Below are positions 18,643 through 27,471 of a stretch of DNA of 64,000 nt, in pieces. Position 1 is the stretch's first letter. Every line of letters starts with the position of its first letter. The position numbers were made by a program, and so were the translations under genes. Below the pieces are notes generated by a model. The model saw only the letters and a program-made list of their open reading frames with translations, made no database searches and was not told where the DNA came from. Source of the stretch: Rhodococcus ruber (GTDB taxonomy: Bacteria; Actinomycetota; Actinomycetes; Mycobacteriales; Mycobacteriaceae); contig NZ_JAPWIJ010000008.1 in the NCBI RefSeq assembly GCF_027270735.1, positions 124,001 through 188,000 on the forward strand. Direction: 5' to 3'.

Positions 18643-19448
18643 TGCGTACTGCGGCGGCGGGAGCATGCCTGCTGGCCGCCGCGGTAGCGCTCGGGGGATG
18701 CAGTTCCGACCCGACACAGACCGACCCGACACAGACCGACCCGGTACAGAACGAGCGATTCGATTACCAACTCGGCGCGGCGTACGACGTGCCCGGCGGT
18801 CTCGACACCGTCGTGCGCGATTCGACCGCCGAGCCGCTGCCCGGCGCACTGTCGATCTGCTACGTCAACGGTCTTCAGACTCAGCCCGGAGCCGAGTGGA
18901 ATCCGGACCTACTGCTGCGCGATGCGGGCGGCGAGCTCGTGGTCGATCCGGACTGGCCCGACGAGCACATCCTCGACCCGGGTACACCCGAGAAGCGTGC
19001 GGCGATCGACGCGGTGATCGGGCCGATCATCGAAGGCTGCGCCGCACGGGGATTCGACGCCGTCGAAATCGACAACCTCGACAGCTGGACTCGGTTCCCG
19101 GATTCGATCGACGAGGATTCGGTACTCGCACTGGCGCGCCTGTACGCAGACCGTGCCCATGCGTCGGGCATCGAGATCGCGCAGAAGAACACCCCGGACG
19201 GAGCCGGTCGGATGAGGGACGACGTCGGATTCGATTTCGCCGTCGCCGAGGAGTGTCTCGCCTACGACGAATGTGGCTCCTACACTTCGGCATACGGAGC
19301 ACGGGTGTACGACATCGAGTACACCGACAACCTCCCGGAGCCGTTCGATCGGCTGTGTGCCCGACAGGATCGGCCGTCCGTCACGATTCTGCGAGATCGA
19401 GGCCTGGTGTCCCCGTCAAATGCGGCGTACGTGTACGAACAGTGTTGA
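18642..19448 (+). CDS. Lipoprotein of the GH114 / endo-alpha-1,4-polygalactosaminidase family
   Basis: The 268-residue exported protein has a signal ending LGGCSS with lipidated Cys20. A short linker follows in which DPTQT is repeated, encoded by a 15-bp tandem unit. The rest is a TIM-barrel of the DUF297/GH114 type with CYVNGLQTQPG, VEIDNLDSW, AQKNTPD and VAEECLAYDECGSY, which contain the family's acidic residues. Characterised members hydrolyse alpha-1,4-linked galactosamine polymers. Whether this one does so is inference. Coupling to an ABC exporter suggests work on an exported or surface glycan. Confidence 0.8.
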   Translation: MRTAAAGACLLAAAVALGGCSSDPTQTDPTQTDPVQNERFDYQLGAAYDVPGGLDTVVRDSTAEPLPGALSICYVNGLQTQPGAEWNPDLLLRDAGGELVVDPDWPDEHILDPGTPEKRAAIDAVIGPIIEGCAARGFDAVEIDNLDSWTRFPDSIDEDSVLALARLYADRAHASGIEIAQKNTPDGAGRMRDDVGFDFAVAEECLAYDECGSYTSAYGARVYDIEYTDNLPEPFDRLCARQDRPSVTILRDRGLVSPSNAAYVYEQC

Positions 19449-19462
19449 ACCGCCCAGACGAG

Positions 19463-19495
19463 TGCACCCCCGGTCGCCGAGCGACCGGGGGTGCA
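19463..19495. terminator. Bidirectional terminator between the GH114-like gene and greA
   Basis: TGCACCCCCGGTCG (19463-19476) and CGACCGGGGGTGCA (19482-19495) form a perfect 14-bp stem with a five-base loop. It sits between two convergent stop codons. No long U-tract follows on either strand, as is usual for actinobacterial terminators. Confidence 0.8.
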
Positions 19496-19516
19496 GCACA
19501 TCTTCGGTGAGCAGGC

Positions 19517-20011
19517 TCAGGTGTGGTACGGCTCCGCGCTCACGAGCGTGACCTTCATGGTCTTGCCGTTGGGCAGTGTGTACTCACGGGTGTCGCCGAC
19601 CTTGGCGTCGATGAGCGATCCGCCCAGCGGCGACGCGGGGGAGTACACCTCGAGCTTGCTGTCGCGGGCACCTTCCTCGCGGGTGGCGATGAGGAACGTC
19701 TCGGTGTCGGACTCGTCGCCGTCGTAGTAGACCTTGACGACGGATCCGGGCAGTGCCACGCCGGACTGGGTGGGCGCTTCGCCGACCTTCGCGTTGTTGA
19801 GCAGTTCCTGCAGCTGGCGAATGCGTGCTTCCTGCTGGCCCTGCTCCTCGCGCGCAGCGTGGTAGCCGCCGTTCTCCTTCAGATCGCCCTCTTCGCGACG
19901 CTCGTTGATCTCGGCGGCGATGACGGGGCGATTGGAAATGAGCTGGTCGAGTTCGCTCTTGAGCCTGTCGTGTGATTCCTGGGTCAGCCAGGTCACCTGG
20001 GTCTCGGTCAT
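19517..20011 (-). CDS. greA: Transcription elongation factor GreA
   Basis: GreA enters the RNA polymerase secondary channel and stimulates cleavage of backtracked RNA. The 164-residue protein has the N-terminal coiled coil with the acidic tip region [24 protein letters not shown] and the C-terminal FKBP-like domain ending [18 protein letters not shown]. The ATG at 20011 gives the standard [12 protein letters not shown] start; in-frame extension upstream is leader. It corresponds by order to M. tuberculosis Rv1080c and lies downstream of the DUF4307 gene as there. Confidence 0.96.
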   Translation of the reverse strand: MTETQVTWLTQESHDRLKSELDQLISNRPVIAAEINERREEGDLKENGGYHAAREEQGQQEARIRQLQELLNNAKVGEAPTQSGVALPGSVVKVYYDGDESDTETFLIATREEGARDSKLEVYSPASPLGGSLIDAKVGDTREYTLPNGKTMKVTLVSAEPYHT

Positions 20012-20084
20012 CTCGATCACTCCCTCGTAGTCGGAATCTCGATATCGATTCCGTTTTCTGAGCAGGTAGGGCACGCAACGAACA

Positions 20085-20204
20085 GGGGACTCCAATGGTT
20101 GGATCCCCTTGGTCGGCCCGCATCCTGGAGCCGTCGTCATCGTTCGCAGGTGAACCCTGCCCGCAATGCAGCAATACACGGCACCTGTTACGGCGGCCGT
20201 GTAT
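20085..20204 (-). promoter_or_regulatory. Structured DUF4307-greA intergenic region
   Basis: The 224-base gap upstream of greA holds no gene. Two hairpins stand out. The first is a perfect 9-bp stem ATACACGGC/GCCGTGTAT (20174-20182 with 20196-20204, 13-base loop) after the DUF4307 stop. The second is GGGGACTCCAA/TTGGATCCCC at 20085-20108, about 75 bases before the greA start. The first may end DUF4307 transcription. The second would be in the greA leader. Confidence 0.4.
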
Positions 20205-20235
20205 GTGCCGAGCTTACCACGAACAGGTAGTTCGC

Positions 20236-20676
20236 CTATCGGGCTCGTAAATATTCGGGAACATCGAGGCTGCAGCCGTACACGTCACCGACCGCGGGGT
20301 CGGACGACGTCGTCACCTCGGTGGTCAGCTCGACGGTGCCGGACGAAGACTCCGGTGGGATGTACACCTCACGCCTGCCGGTCTCGGAACCGTCGCGGGA
20401 GCGGACACGGACGATGCACACGGCCGGTTGCTCGGGATCCTGTCGGGTGACGCTGAAACGGATGGACATCGTGGAGTCGTCGACGATGTCGAACGACAGC
20501 TGGCTGCCTTCGATGGGTTTGACCGAGAACTTGGAGTACGCGTAGTAGGCCACGCCCAGTCCGACCAGCAGAACCAGGGCCACCAGTGCGATCTTCGTCG
20601 CACGTTTCGGGGCCTGCCGAATTCCGCTGGGACCGGAACCCGACGGGTACCTACCTGCGGGAAGTGCGTTGGTCAT
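20236..20676 (-). CDS. DUF4307 domain membrane protein
   Basis: This 146-residue protein has a disordered Gly/Pro/Ser N-terminus, one membrane helix (about residues 27-47) and an extracytoplasmic domain. The domain has [35 protein letters not shown], typical of the actinobacterial DUF4307 family. Function is unknown. It keeps the position of M. tuberculosis Rv1081c between greA and the divergent mca, which supports both identity and start. Confidence 0.85.
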   Translation of the reverse strand: MTNALPAGRYPSGSGPSGIRQAPKRATKIALVALVLLVGLGVAYYAYSKFSVKPIEGSQLSFDIVDDSTMSIRFSVTRQDPEQPAVCIVRVRSRDGSETGRREVYIPPESSSGTVELTTEVTTSSDPAVGDVYGCSLDVPEYLRAR

Positions 20677-20779
20677 GGCCGCTCTCGGGGTCGATTCGGG
20701 GGTGCCGCTGGGGGCCTGTCGGCGTCAGGTGGAACTATAGGGCAGGCAAGAACCAGGCGAATCCGAGGTGAGGAAGAAC

Positions 20780-21655
20780 GTGTCCGGACTGCGGCTCATG
20801 GCAGTACATGCCCATCCCGACGACGAGTCCAGCAAAGGTGCTGCGACGACGGCTCGCTACGCGGCCGAAGGACACGACGTACTGGTCGTCACCCTCACCG
20901 GTGGCGAGCGGGGCGACATTCTCAATCCAGCGATGGACATTCCGGGAGTGCACGAGCGTATCCACGAGGTTCGGCGCGAAGAGATGGCCGAGGCCGCTCG
21001 CATCCTCGGTGTCCAGCAGACCTGGCTCGGCTTCGAGGACTCAGGACTGCCCGAGGGCGACCCGCTACCACCTCTTCCGGAGGGCTGCTTCGCGCTGGTG
21101 CCGTTGGAGGTCTCCACCGAAGCGCTGGTCAAGGTGGTTCGCGAGTTCAAGCCGCACGTCATCACCACCTACGACGAGCGTGGCGGTTACCCGCATCCCG
21201 ATCACATCCGCTGCCACGAGGTCTCGATGGCCGCGTGGGAGGCCGCGGGCGATCCCGAACGCTTCCCCGACGCGGGTGAGCCCTGGACTCCGCTCAAGCT
21301 GTACTACTCCCACGGGTTCATCCGTAAGCGCATGCAGCTGTTCCACGATTGGTTCATCGACCGCGGTGAAGAGAGCCCGTTCGTCGACTGGCTGAAGCGA
21401 TGGGACGGCCAGCGCGACGAGATCATCGGCCGCATCACCACCCAGGTGACCGTCGGTGATTACTTCGAGCAACGCGACGACGCCCTCCGCGCGCACGCGA
21501 CACAGATCGATCCCAATGGATCGTTCTTCGCGGTGCCGCTGGACGTCCAGCGCAAATTGTGGCCCACCGAGGAATTCGAGCTGGCTCGCACCCGGGTGGC
21601 GACCTCGCTGCCCGAGACGGACCTGTTCGCCGGAATCGAAGAGACCGACCGGTGA
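20780..21655 (+). CDS. mca: Mycothiol S-conjugate amidase
   Basis: Mca cleaves mycothiol S-conjugates to glucosaminyl-inositol and a mercapturic acid that is exported, so it is the detoxification arm of mycothiol metabolism. The 291-residue protein has the zinc site motifs AHPDDES (residues 11-17) and HPDHIRCHE. The C-terminal RAHATQIDP distinguishes it together with length from MshB deacetylase. The GTG at 20780 follows AGGAAG at 20771 and gives a family-like N-terminus; an upstream GTG at 20768 lacks support. It implies a mycothiol-producing actinobacterium. The next gene overlaps its stop (GTGA). Confidence 0.93.
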   Translation: MSGLRLMAVHAHPDDESSKGAATTARYAAEGHDVLVVTLTGGERGDILNPAMDIPGVHERIHEVRREEMAEAARILGVQQTWLGFEDSGLPEGDPLPPLPEGCFALVPLEVSTEALVKVVREFKPHVITTYDERGGYPHPDHIRCHEVSMAAWEAAGDPERFPDAGEPWTPLKLYYSHGFIRKRMQLFHDWFIDRGEESPFVDWLKRWDGQRDEIIGRITTQVTVGDYFEQRDDALRAHATQIDPNGSFFAVPLDVQRKLWPTEEFELARTRVATSLPETDLFAGIEETDR

Positions 21656-21923
21656 TCGTCTCGATTCTCGCCCAGCAGCCCACCGGCCCCGAGTTCGGTA
21701 AGTCGTCGCCGATCGGGTTGGTGATCCTGGTGGCGTTGCTGGTCGGAACAGCCCTGCTGATCTGGTCCATGAACAAGAAGATCAAGCGTCTGCCCGCCAC
21801 GTTCGAGAAAGAGGATCCGACGTTGGATCAGGCGCTCGACGAGGGCACCGACCGCGGCGGAATCGCCACCACCACCCCGCCGGAACAGAGTCCGGCAAAA
21901 CCTGCCGCAACCGACGAGACCTG

Positions 21924-21924
<1 letters not shown>
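21652..21924 (+). CDS. Small single-pass membrane protein (Rv1083-like)
   Basis: This 90-residue protein has one membrane helix ([19 protein letters not shown], about residues 18-37), then KKIKRLP, then an acidic, Pro/Thr-rich tail. The GTG overlaps the mca stop and the stop overlaps the next ATG, so it is translationally coupled on both sides. No known domain was recognised. The conserved place between mca and the DUF255 gene suggests a membrane-side accessory of that operon. Confidence 0.75.
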
Positions 21925-23948
<2,024 letters not shown>

Positions 23949-24033
23949 CGACGCTCGTCGATGCTTTTGCCCGAGAACAGTATTGTTGCGGGATCTTGTT
24001 CGGCCTGGGGCGGAAACTTCTATCAGTGGATCG

Positions 24034-24984
24034 ATGGTGCGTGTCATGAGCGAAGGCGTCACCAGAAGCAGTGTCGTGAGCGACGGCACCCTCGACGAGG
24101 CGATCACCGACGAGCAGCGGGCGGCCGTGGCAGATTTTGTCGCGTCTGTCCCGATGGCGGCCATGGTCCACTCCATGCAGTACGAGGTGGTCGGTGCCAA
24201 CACGCTGTGCGAAGAGGTACTCGACTGCCCGGTGGAGGGCATGCTCGGTCGACCCGTGGCCGATTTCGTACCTCTCGGGGATCGCGCGTCGGCCAAGCAG
24301 ATGGCGGTGCAGCTCGAGCACCGTTTCCCCGCGGCCGGCTCATCCGATGCCGAGGGGCCGATCGGTGCCCTGCGTCGAGTACGGCGCAGCGATGGTGAGG
24401 TCGTCTCGTGCTGGATGCATGTGGGGATCTCGACCATCGCCGGTCGGCGGTTCATCGTCGCATTGCTCGACCTGGTCAATCCCGTCGTCGACGACACCGT
24501 GCACTGGCGCGATCGCGCCGAACGCGACGATCTGACCGGCCTGCTGCGGCGAGGGCCGCTGTTGGCCCACGTCGACGAATGGGCGGTGGCCGACAGTCCG
24601 GTTGCCTTGGTGTTCGTCGATGTCGATCGGTTGAAGTCGATCAACGACGCTCACGGTCATGCTGCCGGGGACGCTGTGCTCGAGGCCGCAGGTCGTCGAC
24701 TGCAGCAGTGGTCGCCGCAAGGCAGCGTCGTCGGTCGATACGCGGGAGACGAGTTCGTGTTCGCGGTGACGGACGGGGTCGGCGGAAGTTCGTTCGACAG
24801 CGCGCGGCTCGCGGAGTCGGTCAGGGAGGCGATCTGCGGCGAGCCGGTGCCGTTCGGATCTCGATTGCTCGGGGTGTCGGTGAGCGTCGGTGTCGCGGTG
24901 CGAGAACCCGACGAATCGAGCGAGCGGCTCATCCAGCGGGCCGACGAACTGATGTACCGAGACAAGGCATCCGGACCCGCCTGA
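24034..24984 (+). CDS. PAS-GGDEF protein (putative diguanylate cyclase)
   Basis: The 316-residue product has an N-terminal PAS-like sensor (about residues 20-135) and a C-terminal GGDEF domain with RDDLTGLLRR, FVDVDRLKSIND and the catalytic loop RYAGDEF near residue 235. The loop is AGDEF rather than GGDEF, a variant known in active cyclases. No RxxD inhibitory site is visible five residues before it. No membrane segment is seen, so it is cytosolic. Starts at 24034 or 24046 are both possible. It is an insertion relative to the mycobacterial gene order and ends eight bases from the convergent hemolysin III gene. Confidence 0.82.
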   Translation: MVRVMSEGVTRSSVVSDGTLDEAITDEQRAAVADFVASVPMAAMVHSMQYEVVGANTLCEEVLDCPVEGMLGRPVADFVPLGDRASAKQMAVQLEHRFPAAGSSDAEGPIGALRRVRRSDGEVVSCWMHVGISTIAGRRFIVALLDLVNPVVDDTVHWRDRAERDDLTGLLRRGPLLAHVDEWAVADSPVALVFVDVDRLKSINDAHGHAAGDAVLEAAGRRLQQWSPQGSVVGRYAGDEFVFAVTDGVGGSSFDSARLAESVREAICGEPVPFGSRLLGVSVSVGVAVREPDESSERLIQRADELMYRDKASGPA

Positions 24985-24991
24985 CGGGTGC

Positions 24992-25657
24992 TCAGAACAA
25001 GACGAGCCATACGGCAACCAGGTGGCAGGTTGCCGCCAATACCGTTGCGGCATGGAAGAATTCGTGATGGCCGAAGGTCGTAGGCCATGGGTTCGGCCAC
25101 TTGGTGGCGTACAGCACGGCTCCCACGCTGTAGAACACCCCGCCCACCAGCAGCAACAAGAACGGCGCGTAGCCGACATGGTCGATCAGTGTGGGGGCGA
25201 CCGGTACGATCGCCCAGCCGAGGACCAGATACAGCGGTACGCCGACCCAGCGGGGAGCGGTGGGCCACAACATCTTCAGAGCCACTCCGGCGAAGGCCCC
25301 GAGCCACACGATGATCAGCAGTGTGCGTCCGGTCGAGGCGGGCAGGCCCAGCACGGCGAACGGGGTGTAGCTGCCGGCGATGAACAGGAAGATCATCGAA
25401 TGATCGGCGCGCTTCATCCAGATCTGCGACGCCGTGGTTTTCCACGGGACGCGGTGGTACGTGGCACTGACCCCGAAAACTCCACAGACGGTGATGGCAT
25501 ACACGCCCGTCGCCAGCCCCGCGCTGACCGAGACCATGCTGAAGGCCAGCGTGACGAGTGTGATCGCACAGACCACCGCCACGCAGAACGCGTACAGGTG
25601 AATCCAACCGCGCATGCGAGGTTTGACGGGTATCTCGTCCAGCCCGAACATCGTCAT
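24992..25657 (-). CDS. Hemolysin III / TrhA (PAQR-like) family membrane protein
   Basis: This 221-residue protein has seven membrane helices and the conserved polar residues of the PAQR-like family. These are SATYHR in helix 2-3, D-HSMIFLFIAGSYTPF in the middle and GHHEFFHAATVLAATCH near the end, which together form the predicted metal site. The cellular role is unsettled; homologs affect membrane-lipid homeostasis. The order matches Rv1085c, divergent from the prenyl synthase gene. Confidence 0.88.
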   Translation of the reverse strand: MTMFGLDEIPVKPRMRGWIHLYAFCVAVVCAITLVTLAFSMVSVSAGLATGVYAITVCGVFGVSATYHRVPWKTTASQIWMKRADHSMIFLFIAGSYTPFAVLGLPASTGRTLLIIVWLGAFAGVALKMLWPTAPRWVGVPLYLVLGWAIVPVAPTLIDHVGYAPFLLLLVGGVFYSVGAVLYATKWPNPWPTTFGHHEFFHAATVLAATCHLVAVWLVLF

Positions 25658-25789
25658 CTCGATGACCTTTCCGTACCGCTGTCGAAAGCTACGCCACCGT
25701 AGGTTCAGACGCTACTGTACCGGCGGCCGGTTCACGGGTGTCGGCGTAAGGTGATCCTTCGTGGTGATGGGAGCAGTGGTGACGAAGCA

Positions 25790-26572
25790 GTGGTGATCAT
25801 TCCGCAGAAGGTGCGCGGCGTTCTCTACAACGTCTACGAGCGGCGGCTGCTGAGCCAGCTCGAGGGCGTGCAGCATCCGCGACACGTGGCGGTGATGTGC
25901 GACGGCAATCGGCGTTGGGCGCGCGAGAACGGGTTCACCGATGTCGCACACGGCCATCGCATGGGGGCACTGAAGATCGCCGAGATGCTCGGCTGGTGCG
26001 ATGCCGCCGGTATCGAGATGGCCACCATCTATCTGCTCTCGACCGAGAACCTGCGACGGGAAGCCGACGAACTCGATTCGTTGCTCGATATCATCACCGA
26101 CGTCGTCGAGGAGATCTGCGGACCCGAGATGAACTGGGGCGTCAAACTCGTCGGCACCCTCGATCTGCTGCCTGCATCGACCTCCCGTCGGCTCAAGGAG
26201 GCGGCCGCTCTCACCGAGGGGCGGACCGGAACGCACGTCAACGTCGCGGTCGGATACGGCGGTCGGCAGGAAATTGCCGATGCAGTGCAATCCCTGGTCA
26301 GCGAGAAAATCGCCGAGGGTGTCACCGGAGACGAGCTGATCTCCTCCATCAATGTCGACGGCATCGACAGCCACCTCTACACCTCCGGCCAGCCCGATCC
26401 CGATCTCGTCATCCGTACCTCGGGCGAACAGCGTCTCTCCGGATTTCTGCTGTGGCAGAGCGCGTATTCGGAAATCTGGTTCACCGAGGCCTACTGGCCC
26501 GAATTCCGTCGCGTCGACTTCCTGCGCGCCCTGCGAGACTTCGCCGCCAGACACCGACGCTTCGGTATCTGA
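25790..26572 (+). CDS. Short-chain Z-isoprenyl diphosphate synthase (UppS family)
   Basis: This 260-residue cis-prenyltransferase adds isoprene units in Z configuration. D38 in VMCDGNRRWAREN is the catalytic Asp that binds the diphosphate. HVNVAVGYGGRQEI and the C-terminal DLVIRTSGEQRLSGFLLWQSAYSE (split here as two known motifs) bind substrate. By position and sequence it matches Rv1086, a Z,E-farnesyl diphosphate synthase that primes decaprenyl phosphate, the carrier for arabinan and peptidoglycan. GTG 25790 yields an N-terminus like that protein. Product chain length cannot be read with certainty. Confidence 0.88.
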   Translation: MVIIPQKVRGVLYNVYERRLLSQLEGVQHPRHVAVMCDGNRRWARENGFTDVAHGHRMGALKIAEMLGWCDAAGIEMATIYLLSTENLRREADELDSLLDIITDVVEEICGPEMNWGVKLVGTLDLLPASTSRRLKEAAALTEGRTGTHVNVAVGYGGRQEIADAVQSLVSEKIAEGVTGDELISSINVDGIDSHLYTSGQPDPDLVIRTSGEQRLSGFLLWQSAYSEIWFTEAYWPEFRRVDFLRALRDFAARHRRFGI

Positions 26573-26583
26573 CGTGCACAGGA

Positions 26584-26623
26584 CCTCGTAGCCTGCTACG
26601 AACTTCCACTCACGACCTGGGTC
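26584..26623 (+). repeat. Right half of the cloverleaf repeat (copy A)
   Basis: After the prenyl synthase stop, CCTCGTAG-CCTG-CTACGAA forms a 6-bp hairpin (TCGTAG 26586-26591, CTACGA 26596-26601). TTCC, CTCAC and CTGGGTC follow. The same order with a few changes occurs at 35562-35598. The left hairpin of the full element is absent here. The rest of the 128-base gap before the SARP gene shows no other feature. Confidence 0.6.
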
Positions 26624-26700
26624 GACGCACTACGTACTTATCGCTGTATTGCTACGTAATCTGTGGCGCGATCGGCGCGAGGCTCGGAAAATTTCCGATC

Positions 26701-27471
26701 GTGGACTACAACGTGCTCGGACCCATGGTGGTGCGCGACGGGATCGGCGTGAAAGCGCTCGGTGGACTCAAGCAGCGGGCCGTGCTGGCGGTGCTGCTCG
26801 TGGAAGCGGGGACCGTCGTCGAATTCGACCGGTTGATCGATCTCGTCTGGGAGCGTCGTCCGCCGGCCAAGGCGCTGACGTCGCTGCGTGCCTACGTGGC
26901 GAATCTGCGGCGAGTCCTCGGTGCGGACGACGGTGCCCGGCTCGTCACGACGTCCTGGGGTTACCGGTTGGACCTGGGTGTAGACCGACTCGATCTGCGC
27001 GAGTTCGAGATGCTCGCCGCCCGCGGTCGTGACGCTTTCGGCCGCGGCAGGTTCGCCGAGGCAGACGGGCAGTTCGGTCGTGCGCTGGCGTTGTGGAGAG
27101 GTCCCGCTTTCGTCGAGTTCGGTGATCTGGGCTTCGCTGTCGATGAGCGGGTGCATCTGGACGAGGTGCGCGCCGTGGTGCTGGAATCGGCATTCGAGGC
27201 CCGCCTACACCTCGGTCGACACGAGACGGTGATCGCCGATATCGAGCGCGCACTACGGGTCTCGCCGTTGCGCGAACACCTGTGGGGCCAGCTGATGATC
27301 GCCCTCGATCGGTCGCACCGGACGGCCGAGGCGGTCGTTGCCTTTCGGCGAGCCGAGGCGATTCTGCGGGCCGAACTCGGGGTGGCACCGTCGCGCTACC
27401 TGCTCGACATCGAGGCCTCTCTCTACACCGGCGGTTCGGTCAATCGAGCAGTGAGCCTCGTAGCGATGTGA
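26701..27471 (+). CDS. SARP/BTAD-type transcriptional regulator
   Basis: The 256-residue protein combines an OmpR-like winged helix (about 1-90; LGGLKQRAVLAVLLVEAG, SLRAYVANLRRVLG) with a bacterial transcriptional activation domain of helical repeats (about 97-245; RFAEADGQFGRALALWRG, SPLREHLWGQLMIALDRSHR). It has no nucleotide-binding or FHA domain, so it is a minimal SARP. Family members activate secondary-metabolite or envelope genes. The GTG at 26701 was chosen at the domain start; the longer frame reads through uppS antisense-like sequence. Its 3' end overlaps the convergent LAL gene by 32 bases. Confidence 0.85.
   Translation: MDYNVLGPMVVRDGIGVKALGGLKQRAVLAVLLVEAGTVVEFDRLIDLVWERRPPAKALTSLRAYVANLRRVLGADDGARLVTTSWGYRLDLGVDRLDLREFEMLAARGRDAFGRGRFAEADGQFGRALALWRGPAFVEFGDLGFAVDERVHLDEVRAVVLESAFEARLHLGRHETVIADIERALRVSPLREHLWGQLMIALDRSHRTAEAVVAFRRAEAILRAELGVAPSRYLLDIEASLYTGGSVNRAVSLVAM

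Noticed and set aside
18708-18755. 15-bp tandem repeat (ACCGACCCGACACAG-like)
   Set aside because: It is inside the lipoprotein gene and only encodes repeated DPTQT in the linker after the lipobox. It is a short coding repeat, not a separate element.
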